Of a DNA stretch of 64,000 nt, positions 44,921-53,046 are shown one piece after another. The first letter of the stretch is position 1; every line of letters begins with the position of its first letter. Where the stretch lies: contig NZ_CP020821.1 of NCBI RefSeq assembly GCF_002105755.1, forward strand, positions 4,774,001 through 4,838,000, given 5' to 3'. The position numbers and the translations under genes are program-made. This DNA is from Mycobacterium colombiense CECT 3035 (GTDB taxonomy: Bacteria > Actinomycetota > Actinomycetes > Mycobacteriales > Mycobacteriaceae). Below the pieces are notes generated by a model. The model made no database searches, was not told the DNA's origin, and saw only the letters and a list, made by a program, of their open reading frames with translations.

Positions 44921-45946
44921 TCAGAAGCCCGAGCCGTGCACCTCATGGCCGGGGACCTCGGCGATCAGGCCCCGATAGGCCTGTTCGACGGACGAGCCGT
45001 GGTTGATCACGGCGTCGACCTCGCGGGCGATCGGCATGGTGAGGCCGAATTCGTTGGCAAACTCCATGATCACGCTGGCGGCCTTGACGCCCTCGGCGAC
45101 CTGGTTCATCGAGGCGATGATCTCGTCGATCGGCTTGCCCGCGCCCAGTTGTTCACCGACGTGCCGATTGCGGCTGCGCTGGCTGGTGCAGGTGACGATC
45201 AGGTCGCCCAGCCCCGCCAGGCCCGGGAAGGTGTCCGGATTGCCGCCCAGGGCGACGCCGAGCTTGGTCATCTCGCGCAGCGCGCGGGCGATCACCAGCG
45301 CGCGGGTGTTCTCCCCGATGCCCAGCGAGTAGCCCATCCCGACCGAGATGGCGTAGACGTTCTTCAGCGCCCCGGCCATCTCCACCCCGATGACGTCGTC
45401 GGTGGTGTACACGCGGAAGCGCCGGGTGCGGAACAGCCCCGACAGCCGGGTCGCCAGATGCTGGTCTGGCATCGCCAAAACCGCCGCGGCGGCGTAGCCC
45501 TCGCCGACCTCGCGCGCGATGTTCGGGCCGGCCAGGATGCCCGCGGGGTGTCCGGGCAGCGTCTCCTCGATGATCTGCGACATCCGCATGTTGGTGCCCT
45601 GCTCGAGCCCCTTGACCAGCGACACCACCGGCACCCACGGCCGCAACTCCTTGGCCAGCTCGCTCAGCACGCCCCGAAAGCCGTGCGAGGGAACGCCCAT
45701 CACGACGACGTCGGCGGAGTTCGCCGCCTCGGCGAAATCGGTGGTGGCGCGCAGGGTGTCGCTCAGCACGACGTCGTTGCCGAGATACCGGCTGTTGCGG
45801 TGGTTCTCGTTGATGTCGCCGGCCGTCGCCTCGGAGCGCACCCACTGCAGCGTCGGTCCGCGACGCGCGCAGATCGATGCCACGGTCGTGCCCCACGAAC
45901 CGCCACCGAGGACAACGACTTTGGGTTCGCGCTTCTCAGATGCCAT
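44921..45946 (-). CDS. gpdA1: NAD(P)-dependent glycerol-3-phosphate dehydrogenase
   Basis: 341 aa from ATG 45946. Reduces dihydroxyacetone phosphate to sn-glycerol-3-phosphate for phospholipid synthesis. VVVLGGGSWGTTVASICARR is the GpsA N-terminal NAD motif; VSLVKGLEQGTNMRMSQII, GPNIAREVGEGYAAAAV, and VEMAGALKNVYAISVGMGYS with the catalytic Lys are the family signatures. Matches M. tuberculosis gpdA1 (Rv0564c) in place and size; gpsA is the general symbol. A 240-bp gap separates it from the SulP gene. Confidence 0.93.
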   Translation of the reverse strand: MASEKREPKVVVLGGGSWGTTVASICARRGPTLQWVRSEATAGDINENHRNSRYLGNDVVLSDTLRATTDFAEAANSADVVVMGVPSHGFRGVLSELAKELRPWVPVVSLVKGLEQGTNMRMSQIIEETLPGHPAGILAGPNIAREVGEGYAAAAVLAMPDQHLATRLSGLFRTRRFRVYTTDDVIGVEMAGALKNVYAISVGMGYSLGIGENTRALVIARALREMTKLGVALGGNPDTFPGLAGLGDLIVTCTSQRSRNRHVGEQLGAGKPIDEIIASMNQVAEGVKAASVIMEFANEFGLTMPIAREVDAVINHGSSVEQAYRGLIAEVPGHEVHGSGF

Positions 45947-46420
45947 GGCGATCAGCGTATTGCGGACACCTGCGATTTAGTAGCAATTCACGATGCCGGG
46001 GCGGCGACCGGCGGGTCTGCACACCGCGCGCCGCGCGGGGCGGCGTCCGCGGCTGCCCATGCCGAATTCATAGATATTCGCGACAACATTTGCGTTCGAT
46101 CGGCCGGCGGCCGCGATGAATGCCGGGTCGCGGTTAAAGTCCATGCACGACTCATAATTATTTCTCGGCAATAATTTGCTTTTAAACTATGCAGCCGGGC
46201 CCGGGCTCACGCCGCCCGGAAATCGGCACAAAGCCGCTGGTCGGTGGCGGGTGTAGCGGGGCGGGAAAAACGCCGCAGAACGGCGTTTGGGTAAAAAATC
46301 AGCATGAATATTGGCGAAAAGGCGAGCTCAGCGTTCTTTCGAATAATTCGTTGCGCTGAATTCGTCGAACCGTCGTTTAGCGTTTCGCGGCATCCGAACA
46401 CAAGCCGAAGGGAAAACGCA
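45947..46420. other. 474-bp gap before the PE gene, lower GC than its surroundings
   Basis: Lies between the start of gpdA1 and the PE start. AT-rich patches such as ATAATTATTTCTCGGCAATA (about 46154) and AAATCAGCATGAATATTGGC (about 46296) contrast with the flanks. An 8-bp inverted repeat (AAACGCCG/CGGCGTTT) is at 46268-46288. It probably holds the PE/PPE promoter and a long 5' leader. No supported gene seen on either strand. Confidence 0.5.
46268..46288. other. Hairpin in the PE/PPE leader
   Basis: AAACGCCG-CAGAA-CGGCGTTT: 8-bp perfect arms with a 5-bp loop. On the minus strand it is followed by TT only, so it is a weak terminator at best; on the plus strand it would be an RNA hairpin about 130 bp before the PE start. 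Confidence 0.45.
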
Positions 46421-46723
46421 ATGTCTTTCGTAACGGTCCATCCAGACAAGCTGTCGGCGGCGGCGAGCAACCTGCAGTCGATCACCGCGGCTCTCCACGT
46501 CGGCAACGCGGCCGCGGCCATCCCGACGACCGGTGTCGTGCCGGCCGCCGTCGACGAGGTGTCCGTATTGACGGCGGCGCAGTTCGCCGCCCACGCGGCC
46601 CGGTTCCAGGCGCTGGCCGCCCGCGCCCTCGCGGTGCATGAGCTGCTGGCGGCCACCCTGGCGCAAAGCGCGGGGAGCTACACGGCCACCGAGGCCGCGA
46701 ACTCCGCGGCGTCGGCGCTCTAG
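46421..46723 (+). CDS. PE family protein
   Basis: 100 aa from ATG 46421, AAGGGA 8 bp upstream. A PE domain and nothing more: MSFVTVHPDKLSAAASNLQS, NAAAAIPTTGVVPAAVDEVS VLTAAQFAAHAARFQALAAR (two parts), and the secretion motif YxxxD/E in GSYTATEAANS. PE proteins pair with PPE proteins and leave by ESX (often ESX-5) type VII secretion. The start with Val replaces the usual Pro-Glu at positions 8-9 by His-Pro, as in some lineages. It lies 15 bp before the PPE gene. The pair is inserted between gpdA1 and the monooxygenase relative to M. tuberculosis. Confidence 0.92.
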   Translation: MSFVTVHPDKLSAAASNLQSITAALHVGNAAAAIPTTGVVPAAVDEVSVLTAAQFAAHAARFQALAARALAVHELLAATLAQSAGSYTATEAANSAASAL

Positions 46724-46738
46724 GACGGAGACAGCGAC

Positions 46739-47932
46739 GTGGACTACGCGCTACTGCCGCCCGAGATCAACTCGGGGCGCCTGTATGCGGGCCCGGGAGC
46801 GGGTTCGTTGTTGGCCGCCGCCGCGGGCTGGGATGAGCTGGCCGCACAGCTACACGTCAGCGCGGCGTCCTTCCAGTCCGTCATCGCGGCGCTGACCAGT
46901 GGACCGTGGTCGGGTCCGTCGGCGCTGGCCCTGGCGGCGGCGACCACCCCGTGTGTGACGTGGTTGCGCACCAGCGCGGGCAACGCCGAACTGGCCGCCA
47001 GCCGGGCGGCGAGCGCCGCGGCCGCGTACGAGACGGCGTTCACCCTGACCGTGCCCCCGTCGGTGATCGCGGCCAACCGCGCGCTGCTGGCGTCGTTGAT
47101 CGCGTCAAATGTCTTGGGGCAGAACGCCGCCACCATCGCCACCGTCGAGGCGGCGTACTTCGAGATGTGGGCGCAAGACGCCGCGGCGATGTACGGCTAT
47201 GCGGCGTCCGCGGCCGCGGCCACGCGGTTGGCCGACTTCGATGAGCCACAGGAGGTGACCAACCCCGCCGGCTCGGCCGAGCAGGCCGCCGCGGTCGCGA
47301 AAGCCGTTGGCAACTCGGGCCGGACCGGTGCGCAAGACGTTTCGGCGTACGCAACCGATGCGGTGCCGGAGAACCTGCAGACCCTGTCGCAGCCCACCTT
47401 GGGCAATCTCAAGCCGATCGACGAATGGATCTCGGAGAACACCCCATTCGACGACATGGCCTCGATGTACTCGAAATACATTGTCCCGTATGTCTCCTCG
47501 GGGCAGGTCGGCGTTCAGACCGCGCAGTCCTTCGGCCAGATCAGCAACGGGATCACGGCCATGAGCACATTCGGCAAGGCCTTGGCCCCCGCGGCCTCGT
47601 CGGCGGCTCAGGCGGCGGGAAACGGCGCCAACGCACTGGGCGCGGCCGGAGCCGGCCTGGGCAACGCCGGGTCGGTGGCCGCGGGCGCGGGGCGCGCGAT
47701 TCCATTGGGCGCGTTGTCCGTCCCGCCCAGCTGGGCACCGGTCACCGCCGTCACCAACCCGGGGGTCGCGACGCTGACGAGCGCGACGGCCGCCGTGCCG
47801 CACGCCGTGGACGGGGTGCATCCCGTGCCGATGGCACCGTTCGGTCCGATGGCCGGACAAGGGGTGTGGCGCAACCTCCCGACCTACGGATTCAAACCGT
47901 CGGTGATGGCCCGACCCCCGGCGGCGGGCTAA
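46739..47932 (+). CDS. PPE family protein, SVP subfamily
   Basis: 397 aa from GTG 46739. The N-terminal PPE domain (MDYALLPPEINSGRLYAGPG; PPE at residues 7-9) with the W-x-G turn PWSGPSALAL extends to about residue 165. An Ala/Gly-rich middle follows, then GALSVPPSW (SVP signature near residue 325) and the conserved C-terminus LPTYGFKPSVMARPPAAG. It partners the PE protein encoded 15 bp upstream and is probably exported by a type VII system. Its stop is adjacent to the stop of the convergent monooxygenase gene. Role after export unknown. Confidence 0.92.
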   Translation: MDYALLPPEINSGRLYAGPGAGSLLAAAAGWDELAAQLHVSAASFQSVIAALTSGPWSGPSALALAAATTPCVTWLRTSAGNAELAASRAASAAAAYETAFTLTVPPSVIAANRALLASLIASNVLGQNAATIATVEAAYFEMWAQDAAAMYGYAASAAAATRLADFDEPQEVTNPAGSAEQAAAVAKAVGNSGRTGAQDVSAYATDAVPENLQTLSQPTLGNLKPIDEWISENTPFDDMASMYSKYIVPYVSSGQVGVQTAQSFGQISNGITAMSTFGKALAPAASSAAQAAGNGANALGAAGAGLGNAGSVAAGAGRAIPLGALSVPPSWAPVTAVTNPGVATLTSATAAVPHAVDGVHPVPMAPFGPMAGQGVWRNLPTYGFKPSVMARPPAAG

Positions 47933-49444
47933 CTAGCCGGCCAGCGATGTCCGGTCGTCGACACGGCCGAACACCATCGCCTCCTCGATCCGGTCGAACC
48001 GGTAGTCGAGGGCGTCGGCCAGATAGTTCTGCCGCACGTTCCACGGCCGCTTGGTGCCCGACTTCGGCAGCATGTGCACCGAGCGCAGCACGTAGCCGGC
48101 GTTGATGTCCCACGACGGCTTCTCGGTCATCGGCTCGTTGCCCCGATGCGGGGCGGCGTGGGTGTAGCCGTGAGAGGCCATGTGTTCCATCAGCTTTGCC
48201 GTGGCTCGCGCGGTGATGTCGGCGCGCAGCGTCCATGACGCGTTGGTGTAGCCGACGCACCAGAACAGGTTCGGCACGTCTTCGAGCATGTGCGCCTTGT
48301 AGACGAAGCGGTCGCTGGTCTTGATCTCGGTGCCGTCCAGGCTGATCGCGGCCCCGCCCAGCGCCTGCAGCTGCAGCCCGGTGGCGGTGACGATGATGTC
48401 GGCGTCGAGGTGCCCGCCGGATTTCAGCGCGATGCCGGTCGCGTCGAAATGGTCGATGTGGTCGGTGACCACCTCGGCGCCGCCCGCGGTGATGGCGTTG
48501 TACAGGTCGGCGTCGGGGATCAGGCACATCCGCTGGTCCCACGGGTTGTAGCGCGGCTTGAAGTGGGTGTCCACGTCGTAGCCGGCGGGCAGGCTGTTGA
48601 TCGCCTTGCGGCGCAGCAGCCACCGCACCAGCCCGGGTGCCTTGCGGGACAACGCGAAGAACACCGCCTCCGTCAGGGCGCTGTACATGCGGACGACGAG
48701 ATGAGCGGGCTTGCCGGGCAACAGCTTCCGGGCGATCGCGGCGACGGTGCCGTACTTGGATGCCGAAATGAGATAGGTCGGCGAGCGCTGCAGCATGGTG
48801 ACCTTCGCGGCGCGGTCCGACAGCGACGGCAGCAGCGTGACCGCCGTCGCGCCGCTGCCGATCACCACCACCCTCTTGCCGGTGTAGTCGAGGCCTTCGG
48901 GCCAGTGCTGCGGGTGCACCACGGTGCCCTCGAACTGCTCGATGCCGGGGAAATCGGGGGTGTAGCCCTCGTCGTAGTTGTAGTAGCCGCTGCCGAAGAA
49001 CAGGAAGCGCGCGCGGTACAGCTTGCGTGCGCCATCCTGCTCGACGGTGACCGTCCAGGTGTCGGTGGCCGAGTCCCAGTCCGCCGAGCGCACGTAGCTG
49101 TTGAACCGGATGTGCCGGTCGATGCCGTACTTGTGCGCGGTGGCGGCCAGGTACTCGCGGATGTGCACGCCGTCGGCGACGCCCTCTCTGCGGGTCCACG
49201 GCTCGAACGGGAAGGACAGCGTGAAGATGCTGCTGTCCGAGCGCACCCCGGGGTAGCGGAACAGGTCCCACGTCCCGCCGATCTGCGCGCGCCGCTCCAG
49301 CACGGTGTACGTCATGTGCGGATTGCGCTCAATGATCCGGTAGGCCGCGTCGATGCCGGAGATGCCGGCACCGACGATGATCACGTCGGAGTATCCGGCC
49401 TCCGTGGCACCGCTATCGGCGGCTTCCTGGGGAGTCACGGTCAT
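47933..49444 (-). CDS. FAD-dependent Baeyer-Villiger monooxygenase, EthA-like (Rv0565c-like)
   Basis: 503 aa from ATG 49444. Two Rossmann motifs (VIIVGAGISGIDAAYRIIER and VVVIGSGATAVTLLPSLSDR) flank the class B fingerprint FEGTVVHPQHWP (FxGxxxHxxxWP), which is diagnostic of Baeyer-Villiger enzymes. It inserts oxygen into ketones or oxidises sulfur compounds with NADPH; the homologue Rv0565c is related to the prodrug activator EthA. TWDLFRYPGVRSDSSIFTLS is the FAD-binding WDxxRYPG block. A perfect 17-bp palindrome is 28 bp upstream, so a TetR-like repressor may control it; no such gene is adjacent. Confidence 0.9.
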   Translation of the reverse strand: MTVTPQEAADSGATEAGYSDVIIVGAGISGIDAAYRIIERNPHMTYTVLERRAQIGGTWDLFRYPGVRSDSSIFTLSFPFEPWTRREGVADGVHIREYLAATAHKYGIDRHIRFNSYVRSADWDSATDTWTVTVEQDGARKLYRARFLFFGSGYYNYDEGYTPDFPGIEQFEGTVVHPQHWPEGLDYTGKRVVVIGSGATAVTLLPSLSDRAAKVTMLQRSPTYLISASKYGTVAAIARKLLPGKPAHLVVRMYSALTEAVFFALSRKAPGLVRWLLRRKAINSLPAGYDVDTHFKPRYNPWDQRMCLIPDADLYNAITAGGAEVVTDHIDHFDATGIALKSGGHLDADIIVTATGLQLQALGGAAISLDGTEIKTSDRFVYKAHMLEDVPNLFWCVGYTNASWTLRADITARATAKLMEHMASHGYTHAAPHRGNEPMTEKPSWDINAGYVLRSVHMLPKSGTKRPWNVRQNYLADALDYRFDRIEEAMVFGRVDDRTSLAG

Positions 49445-49472
49445 CGTGAACCTCGCTCAAATTGTGGGACTC

Positions 49473-49489
49473 GTCACTAGCGTAGTGAC
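49473..49489. promoter_or_regulatory. Perfect palindrome upstream of the monooxygenase gene
   Basis: GTCACTA-GCG-TAGTGAC, 7-bp arms around a 3-bp centre, 28 bp before the ATG at 49444. It is 60 bp upstream (within the promoter gap) of no other gene start, since the YajQ gene ends at 49549. It has the size of a TetR-family operator. Confidence 0.6.
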
Positions 49490-49548
49490 CCACCGGTTGG
49501 TGGGGCTAATAACGCGCTAATGCGCGGCACGGCATGCCAGCCGCACGG

Positions 49549-50040
49549 TCATCGGTAGTTGACGAACTGCAGCGCCACGTCCAGGTCGGCCTGCTTAAGC
49601 AGCGCCTGGACGGCCTGCAGATCGTCGCGCTTTTTGCTGGTGACCCGGATTTCCTCGCCCTGGATCTGGGTCTTGACGGACTTGGGGCCGTCGTCGCGGA
49701 TCAGCTTGGTGATCTTCTTGGCGTTCTCGCTGCTGATGCCCTGCTTGAGGGTGCCGCTGATCTTGTAGGTCTTGCCGGAGGCCTGCGGTTCGCCGGCGTC
49801 GAAGGCCTTCATCGAGATGTCACGGCGGATCAGCTTCTCCTTGAAGACGTCGACGGCCGCCTTGACGCGTTCCTCGGTGGACGACGTCAGCTCGATGGCC
49901 TCGTCGCCCTTCCAGGCGATTGTGGTGTCGGTGCCGCGGAAGTCGAATCGGGTGGACAACTCCTTCGCCGCCTGGTTGAGCGCGTTGTCGACCTCCTGGC
50001 GATCCACTTTGCTGACGATGTCGAACGATGAGTCCGCCAT
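49549..50040 (-). CDS. YajQ-family cyclic-di-GMP/nucleotide-binding protein (Rv0566c-like)
   Basis: 163 aa from ATG 50040. [20 protein letters not shown] and [20 protein letters not shown] are the YajQ signatures; two ferredoxin-like domains follow, ending [20 protein letters not shown]. In E. coli and Xanthomonas, family members bind nucleotides or c-di-GMP; in mycobacteria the role is uncertain. Length is standard. It lies 69 bp upstream of the oppositely oriented tRNA gene. Confidence 0.92.
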   Translation of the reverse strand: MADSSFDIVSKVDRQEVDNALNQAAKELSTRFDFRGTDTTIAWKGDEAIELTSSTEERVKAAVDVFKEKLIRRDISMKAFDAGEPQASGKTYKISGTLKQGISSENAKKITKLIRDDGPKSVKTQIQGEEIRVTSKKRDDLQAVQALLKQADLDVALQFVNYR

Positions 50041-50109
50041 GCGTTCCGTCCCTTCACTCGGTGATAGGCGTTTGTGCTTTGTCTACTCGCTCGTTGTAAC
50101 CTGTCTGGC

Positions 50110-50193
50110 GGCAGGTTGCCCGAGCGGCCAATGGGAGCGGACTGTAAATCCGTCGCGAAAGCTTCACAGGTTCGAATCCTGTACCTGCCACCA
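50110..50193 (+). tRNA. tRNA-Tyr (anticodon GTA)
   Basis: The acceptor arms GGCAGGT (50110-50116) and ACCTGCC (50183-50189) pair, with discriminator A and an encoded CCA at 50191-50193. The anticodon GTA is at 50144-50146 in CTGTAAA. The TTCGAAT T-loop and the long variable arm (CGTCGCGAAAGCTTCA region) are those of a class II tRNA-Tyr. Confidence 0.95.
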
Positions 50194-50542
50194 GAGGCTT
50201 GTTGGCCACGGCGCGTCCGCAGCTTCCGGCGCGGGCGTTGTCCGCATCCGCGCCGCATCGCGGGGCCCGACCGACAGCGCCGCCGCGCGAAAGCCTGGAT
50301 GCGCACCCTCACGGCGCCACGGTCACCGGCACGGCCGCTGGACCGATCCGGCTCGCTGACATCTGCCGGCCGGCGCCGGGGTCCTGGTTGGCGTCGTCGC
50401 ATCCGGCTCGGGTACCACTGCCGAAAGCCCGCTCTAAATGTACGAATGTCAAACAGCCCCGCCGAAATGCGAACGGCCGCAATCCTTCCCACCGTGTGAT
50501 TTCGCGGGTAGCGTTGTATTTACCTGGGAAAGGTGGTTGCCC
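50194..50542. other. 349-bp intergenic region after tRNA-Tyr
   Basis: No conserved gene seen. GC-rich filler gives way to TTTCGCGGGTAGCGTTGTATTT just before the ribosome site of the gene at 50543, where TTGTAT (about 50513) could be a promoter -10 element. No second copy of the tRNA 3' end was noticed in the window. Confidence 0.4.
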
Positions 50543-50797
50543 ATGAGCGCCACATCGGACATCGCCAAGGCGACGGGACTGTTTCAACACGGCGTCGACC
50601 TGATGGATTCCGCCGATAGCGTGGGTGACCTGGTAGCCGCGCGAAACACGTTGCAAGACGCTATGTTCGAATTGCTGGACGTGAAAGTCATGCTTGCGTC
50701 CGGCGATCCCATGGTGGCGCGCCTGGATGAAACGGTGCGGCGCGGGAACGTCTACCTCGACGGCCTAGACGTTTTCATCGATGAAGCGACGGGATGA
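50543..50797 (+). CDS. 84-aa helical hypothetical, first of a hydrolase/lipoprotein cassette
   Basis: 84 aa from ATG 50543. Two predicted helices (SDIAKATGLFQHGVDLMDSA and LVAARNTLQDAMFELLDVKV) around a short polar turn, then a third (DETVRRGNVYLDGLDVFIDE). The size and all-helical pattern recall WXG100-type partners, but no W-x-G motif is present. It is followed after 308 bp by the large alpha/beta-hydrolase gene. I do not recognise the family. Expression is supported by position after a plausible -10 and AAGG ribosome site only. Confidence 0.5.
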   Translation: MSATSDIAKATGLFQHGVDLMDSADSVGDLVAARNTLQDAMFELLDVKVMLASGDPMVARLDETVRRGNVYLDGLDVFIDEATG

Positions 50798-51105
50798 ACC
50801 CTTTTGGCAGGATTCCTGACCGAGACGGCACCCCGGCGCTGACTCCTCCCAACCCAACCCCGGCGTCGGGGTGTCCTGCTGTGCGCGTTACCGACACCCG
50901 TTGTGTCCGAGGCCTTCCTCGTCGCACAACCAAACCCGCGCCGGACCGCCCGGCCGCGCGACTCACCGGGCGGTGGTGAATACCGTCCGGTCGGCCGCCG
51001 CCCTAAAATCCGTCAGATGGGACCCAGCCGGGCGCAGGTCAACGCCACTCTCGTACCCCCTCATGCACGTGGCGGCTGAAGCGCAACTGAGCGGCTGACG
51101 GTTCC
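50798..51105. other. 308-bp gap before the hydrolase gene
   Basis: An open frame at 50794-50979 overlaps the preceding stop (ATGA), but its 61-aa product is Pro/Arg-rich and low in complexity, so it is not called. TAAAAT at 51004-51009, about 97 bp before the GTG, is a reasonable -10 element for the hydrolase gene. Nothing else seen. Confidence 0.35.
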
Positions 51106-53046
51106 GTGCAACTCCGCTACCTCAGCATCCCGGCGCTGATCGCCGCAGCCGGTGGCGACCCGTGGGCGATCAACCAAAGCCTGCAGGCCGGCAGCCCGCT
51201 GCAGATCTCCAATCTGGCCGGGGCGTTTCTGCGGGCGGGGCGATGCACGGCCGAGACCAACGACGCCTTCGAGCAGGCCCGCGCCCGCTTCGAAGCCGCG
51301 TGGAACCATCGGGACGGCGGCCATCCGATCAACGACTCCGACGAGGTGCAGCGGGTGACGAAATCGCTTGGGGCGCAGGCATTGCAGCTGCCCAAGATCG
51401 GGGCGGACCTGGAAAACATCGCCGCGGCGCTGGCTGAGGCGCAGAAGGCCGCTGCCGCACAGATCGCCGCGCTGGAGGCCCAGCTGCAGGAGCTCGACGA
51501 TCTGATCGGCGAAGCCGTCGACATGGAAGGCGACGAGGACCTCACGGCGGCCGACATCGATGCGCTCGAAGCGCTCATCGCCAGGTGTGAGGGCGATGCC
51601 ATCCGCGACACCAAAGCCGCGCTGGGGCAGCTGCAGACGACGCGCGACGGCTACTCGAACGCGTTGCAGAGCGCCCTCGGAGCCCTGCACGGCGACGGCT
51701 ACGACCCCGCGGCCATCCGGGACGCGGAGGGGCCGTTGTCGCCGCTGCCCGCGCTGCCCGATGACCCCAGGCAATTCGCGCAGGTGTGGAGCTCGCTCAC
51801 GCCGGAGCAGAAAGATGCGGAGTACCAACACAATCCGTACATCGGCAACCACAACGGGATGCCCGCGGTGGACCGCGATCATTACAACCGGCTCACCCTC
51901 GCCACCGAGTTGAGCGGCGCCCAGGCCGCCGCCGCCCAGGCCGACGCACTCAAGGCAGCGCATCCGGATTGGGCGCAGGGCAAGAACATTCCGCCGCCCA
52001 ACGAGCCGGGAGCGATCTTCGACGATCGCCTGGCCTACGAGGCGTGGCAACGCCAATACGATGCCGCCCGCAACGGGGCCAAATACCTGCCCGACCTCCA
52101 GGCCGTCGACAAGGCCGTCAGGATGAGCCCGGATCGAAAACTCATGTTGCTGGACACCAAAACGGGCAGGCAGGCCCGCGCGGCGATCGCCGTCGGCGAC
52201 CCCGACGCGTCCACCCACGTGTCGGTCACGGTGCCCGGCCTCAACACCACGGTGCACGGTGCCATCGGCAGCATGTCGGACGAGGCGACCCGGCTCAGAA
52301 GCGAAGCGCTGCGGCAGCTGAGCCTGGCTCCCGGCCACGAGCACGACACCGTCTCGGCGATCGCCTGGATCGGCTACGACCCGCCGCAGGTGCCCGGCTT
52401 CGACGACCTCGGCAAGTCGCTGGCCGGCGGCTGGGGTGTCAGCCACGACGACATCGCCCGCGCCGGTGCCCACGACCTGGCCGGCTTCTACGACGGGATA
52501 CAGGCCGCCCACCACGGCGGCCCCGCCGATCTCACCGCGATCGGCCACTCCTACGGTTCGCTGACCACCGGCCTGGCTTTGCAGGAGCCCGGCGACCACG
52601 GCATCTCGCGCGCACTGTTCTACGGATCACCGGGCATCGAAGCGTCCACGCCGCAACAGCTCCACCTGCAGCCCGGCCACGTGTTCACCATGGAAACCCC
52701 CGACGACCCGATCCAGTGGACCTACGACGGCCCCGCCATCGCCCACACGGTCGCCCCGTTCCTGCCGCCGCCGCTGAGCACGCTGGCCGAAACCGTCCTG
52801 GGCGCGGCCGACGCCACCGGGGCCGGCCACTTCGGACCGAATCCGGCCACCAATCCCAACTTCACCCACCTTGCGACCGGGGCCGCCACCGTGCCCGACG
52901 GCCACGGTGGCACCCTCAACCTGGGTGACGCGCACGGGCACAGCGACTACCCCCGCTTCCCCGACGGCGGCGGCACCAGGACGACCAACTACAACATCGC
53001 GGCCGTGCTGGCCGGACTGGGAGATCAGGCGGTTCCACAGAAGTGA
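51106..53046 (+). CDS. Large DUF1023-type alpha/beta-hydrolase with helical N-terminal region
   Basis: 646 aa from GTG 51106. Residues 1-75 are helical (MQLRYLSIPALIAAAGGDPW, FEQARARFEAAWNHRDG) and resemble the N-terminal domain of mycobacterial WXG/LXG-like hydrolases. About 90-170 is a coiled coil (AAAQIAALEAQLQELDDLIG). Then comes a linker with DPRQFAQVWSSLTPEQKDAE. The catalytic domain is at about 380-560: VPGLNTTVHGAIGSMSDEAT, nucleophile Ser482 in AIGHSYGSLTTGLAL, and His candidates in DAHGHSDYPRFPDGGG. No signal peptide is seen, so any export would be non-classical, e.g. type VII. The stop overlaps the lipoprotein start (GTGA). Substrate unknown. Confidence 0.82.
   Translation: MQLRYLSIPALIAAAGGDPWAINQSLQAGSPLQISNLAGAFLRAGRCTAETNDAFEQARARFEAAWNHRDGGHPINDSDEVQRVTKSLGAQALQLPKIGADLENIAAALAEAQKAAAAQIAALEAQLQELDDLIGEAVDMEGDEDLTAADIDALEALIARCEGDAIRDTKAALGQLQTTRDGYSNALQSALGALHGDGYDPAAIRDAEGPLSPLPALPDDPRQFAQVWSSLTPEQKDAEYQHNPYIGNHNGMPAVDRDHYNRLTLATELSGAQAAAAQADALKAAHPDWAQGKNIPPPNEPGAIFDDRLAYEAWQRQYDAARNGAKYLPDLQAVDKAVRMSPDRKLMLLDTKTGRQARAAIAVGDPDASTHVSVTVPGLNTTVHGAIGSMSDEATRLRSEALRQLSLAPGHEHDTVSAIAWIGYDPPQVPGFDDLGKSLAGGWGVSHDDIARAGAHDLAGFYDGIQAAHHGGPADLTAIGHSYGSLTTGLALQEPGDHGISRALFYGSPGIEASTPQQLHLQPGHVFTMETPDDPIQWTYDGPAIAHTVAPFLPPPLSTLAETVLGAADATGAGHFGPNPATNPNFTHLATGAATVPDGHGGTLNLGDAHGHSDYPRFPDGGGTRTTNYNIAAVLAGLGDQAVPQK

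Noticed and set aside
45977..46171. 64-codon minus-strand frame upstream of the PE gene
   Set aside because: Arg-rich end and no ribosome site; region looks like leader or promoter.
46268..46288. Hairpin as an intrinsic terminator
   Set aside because: The T tract after the hairpin is only two bases beyond the stem on the minus strand and absent on the plus strand; no leftward gene ends there.
50110..50193. tRNA-Tyr as a used integration site
   Set aside because: No second copy of the tRNA 3' end and no integrase were noticed in this window.
50794..50979. 61-codon frame overlapping the stop of the helical protein by ATGA
   Set aside because: Pro/Arg-rich product with no recognisable fold and no ribosome site; the overlap may be chance.
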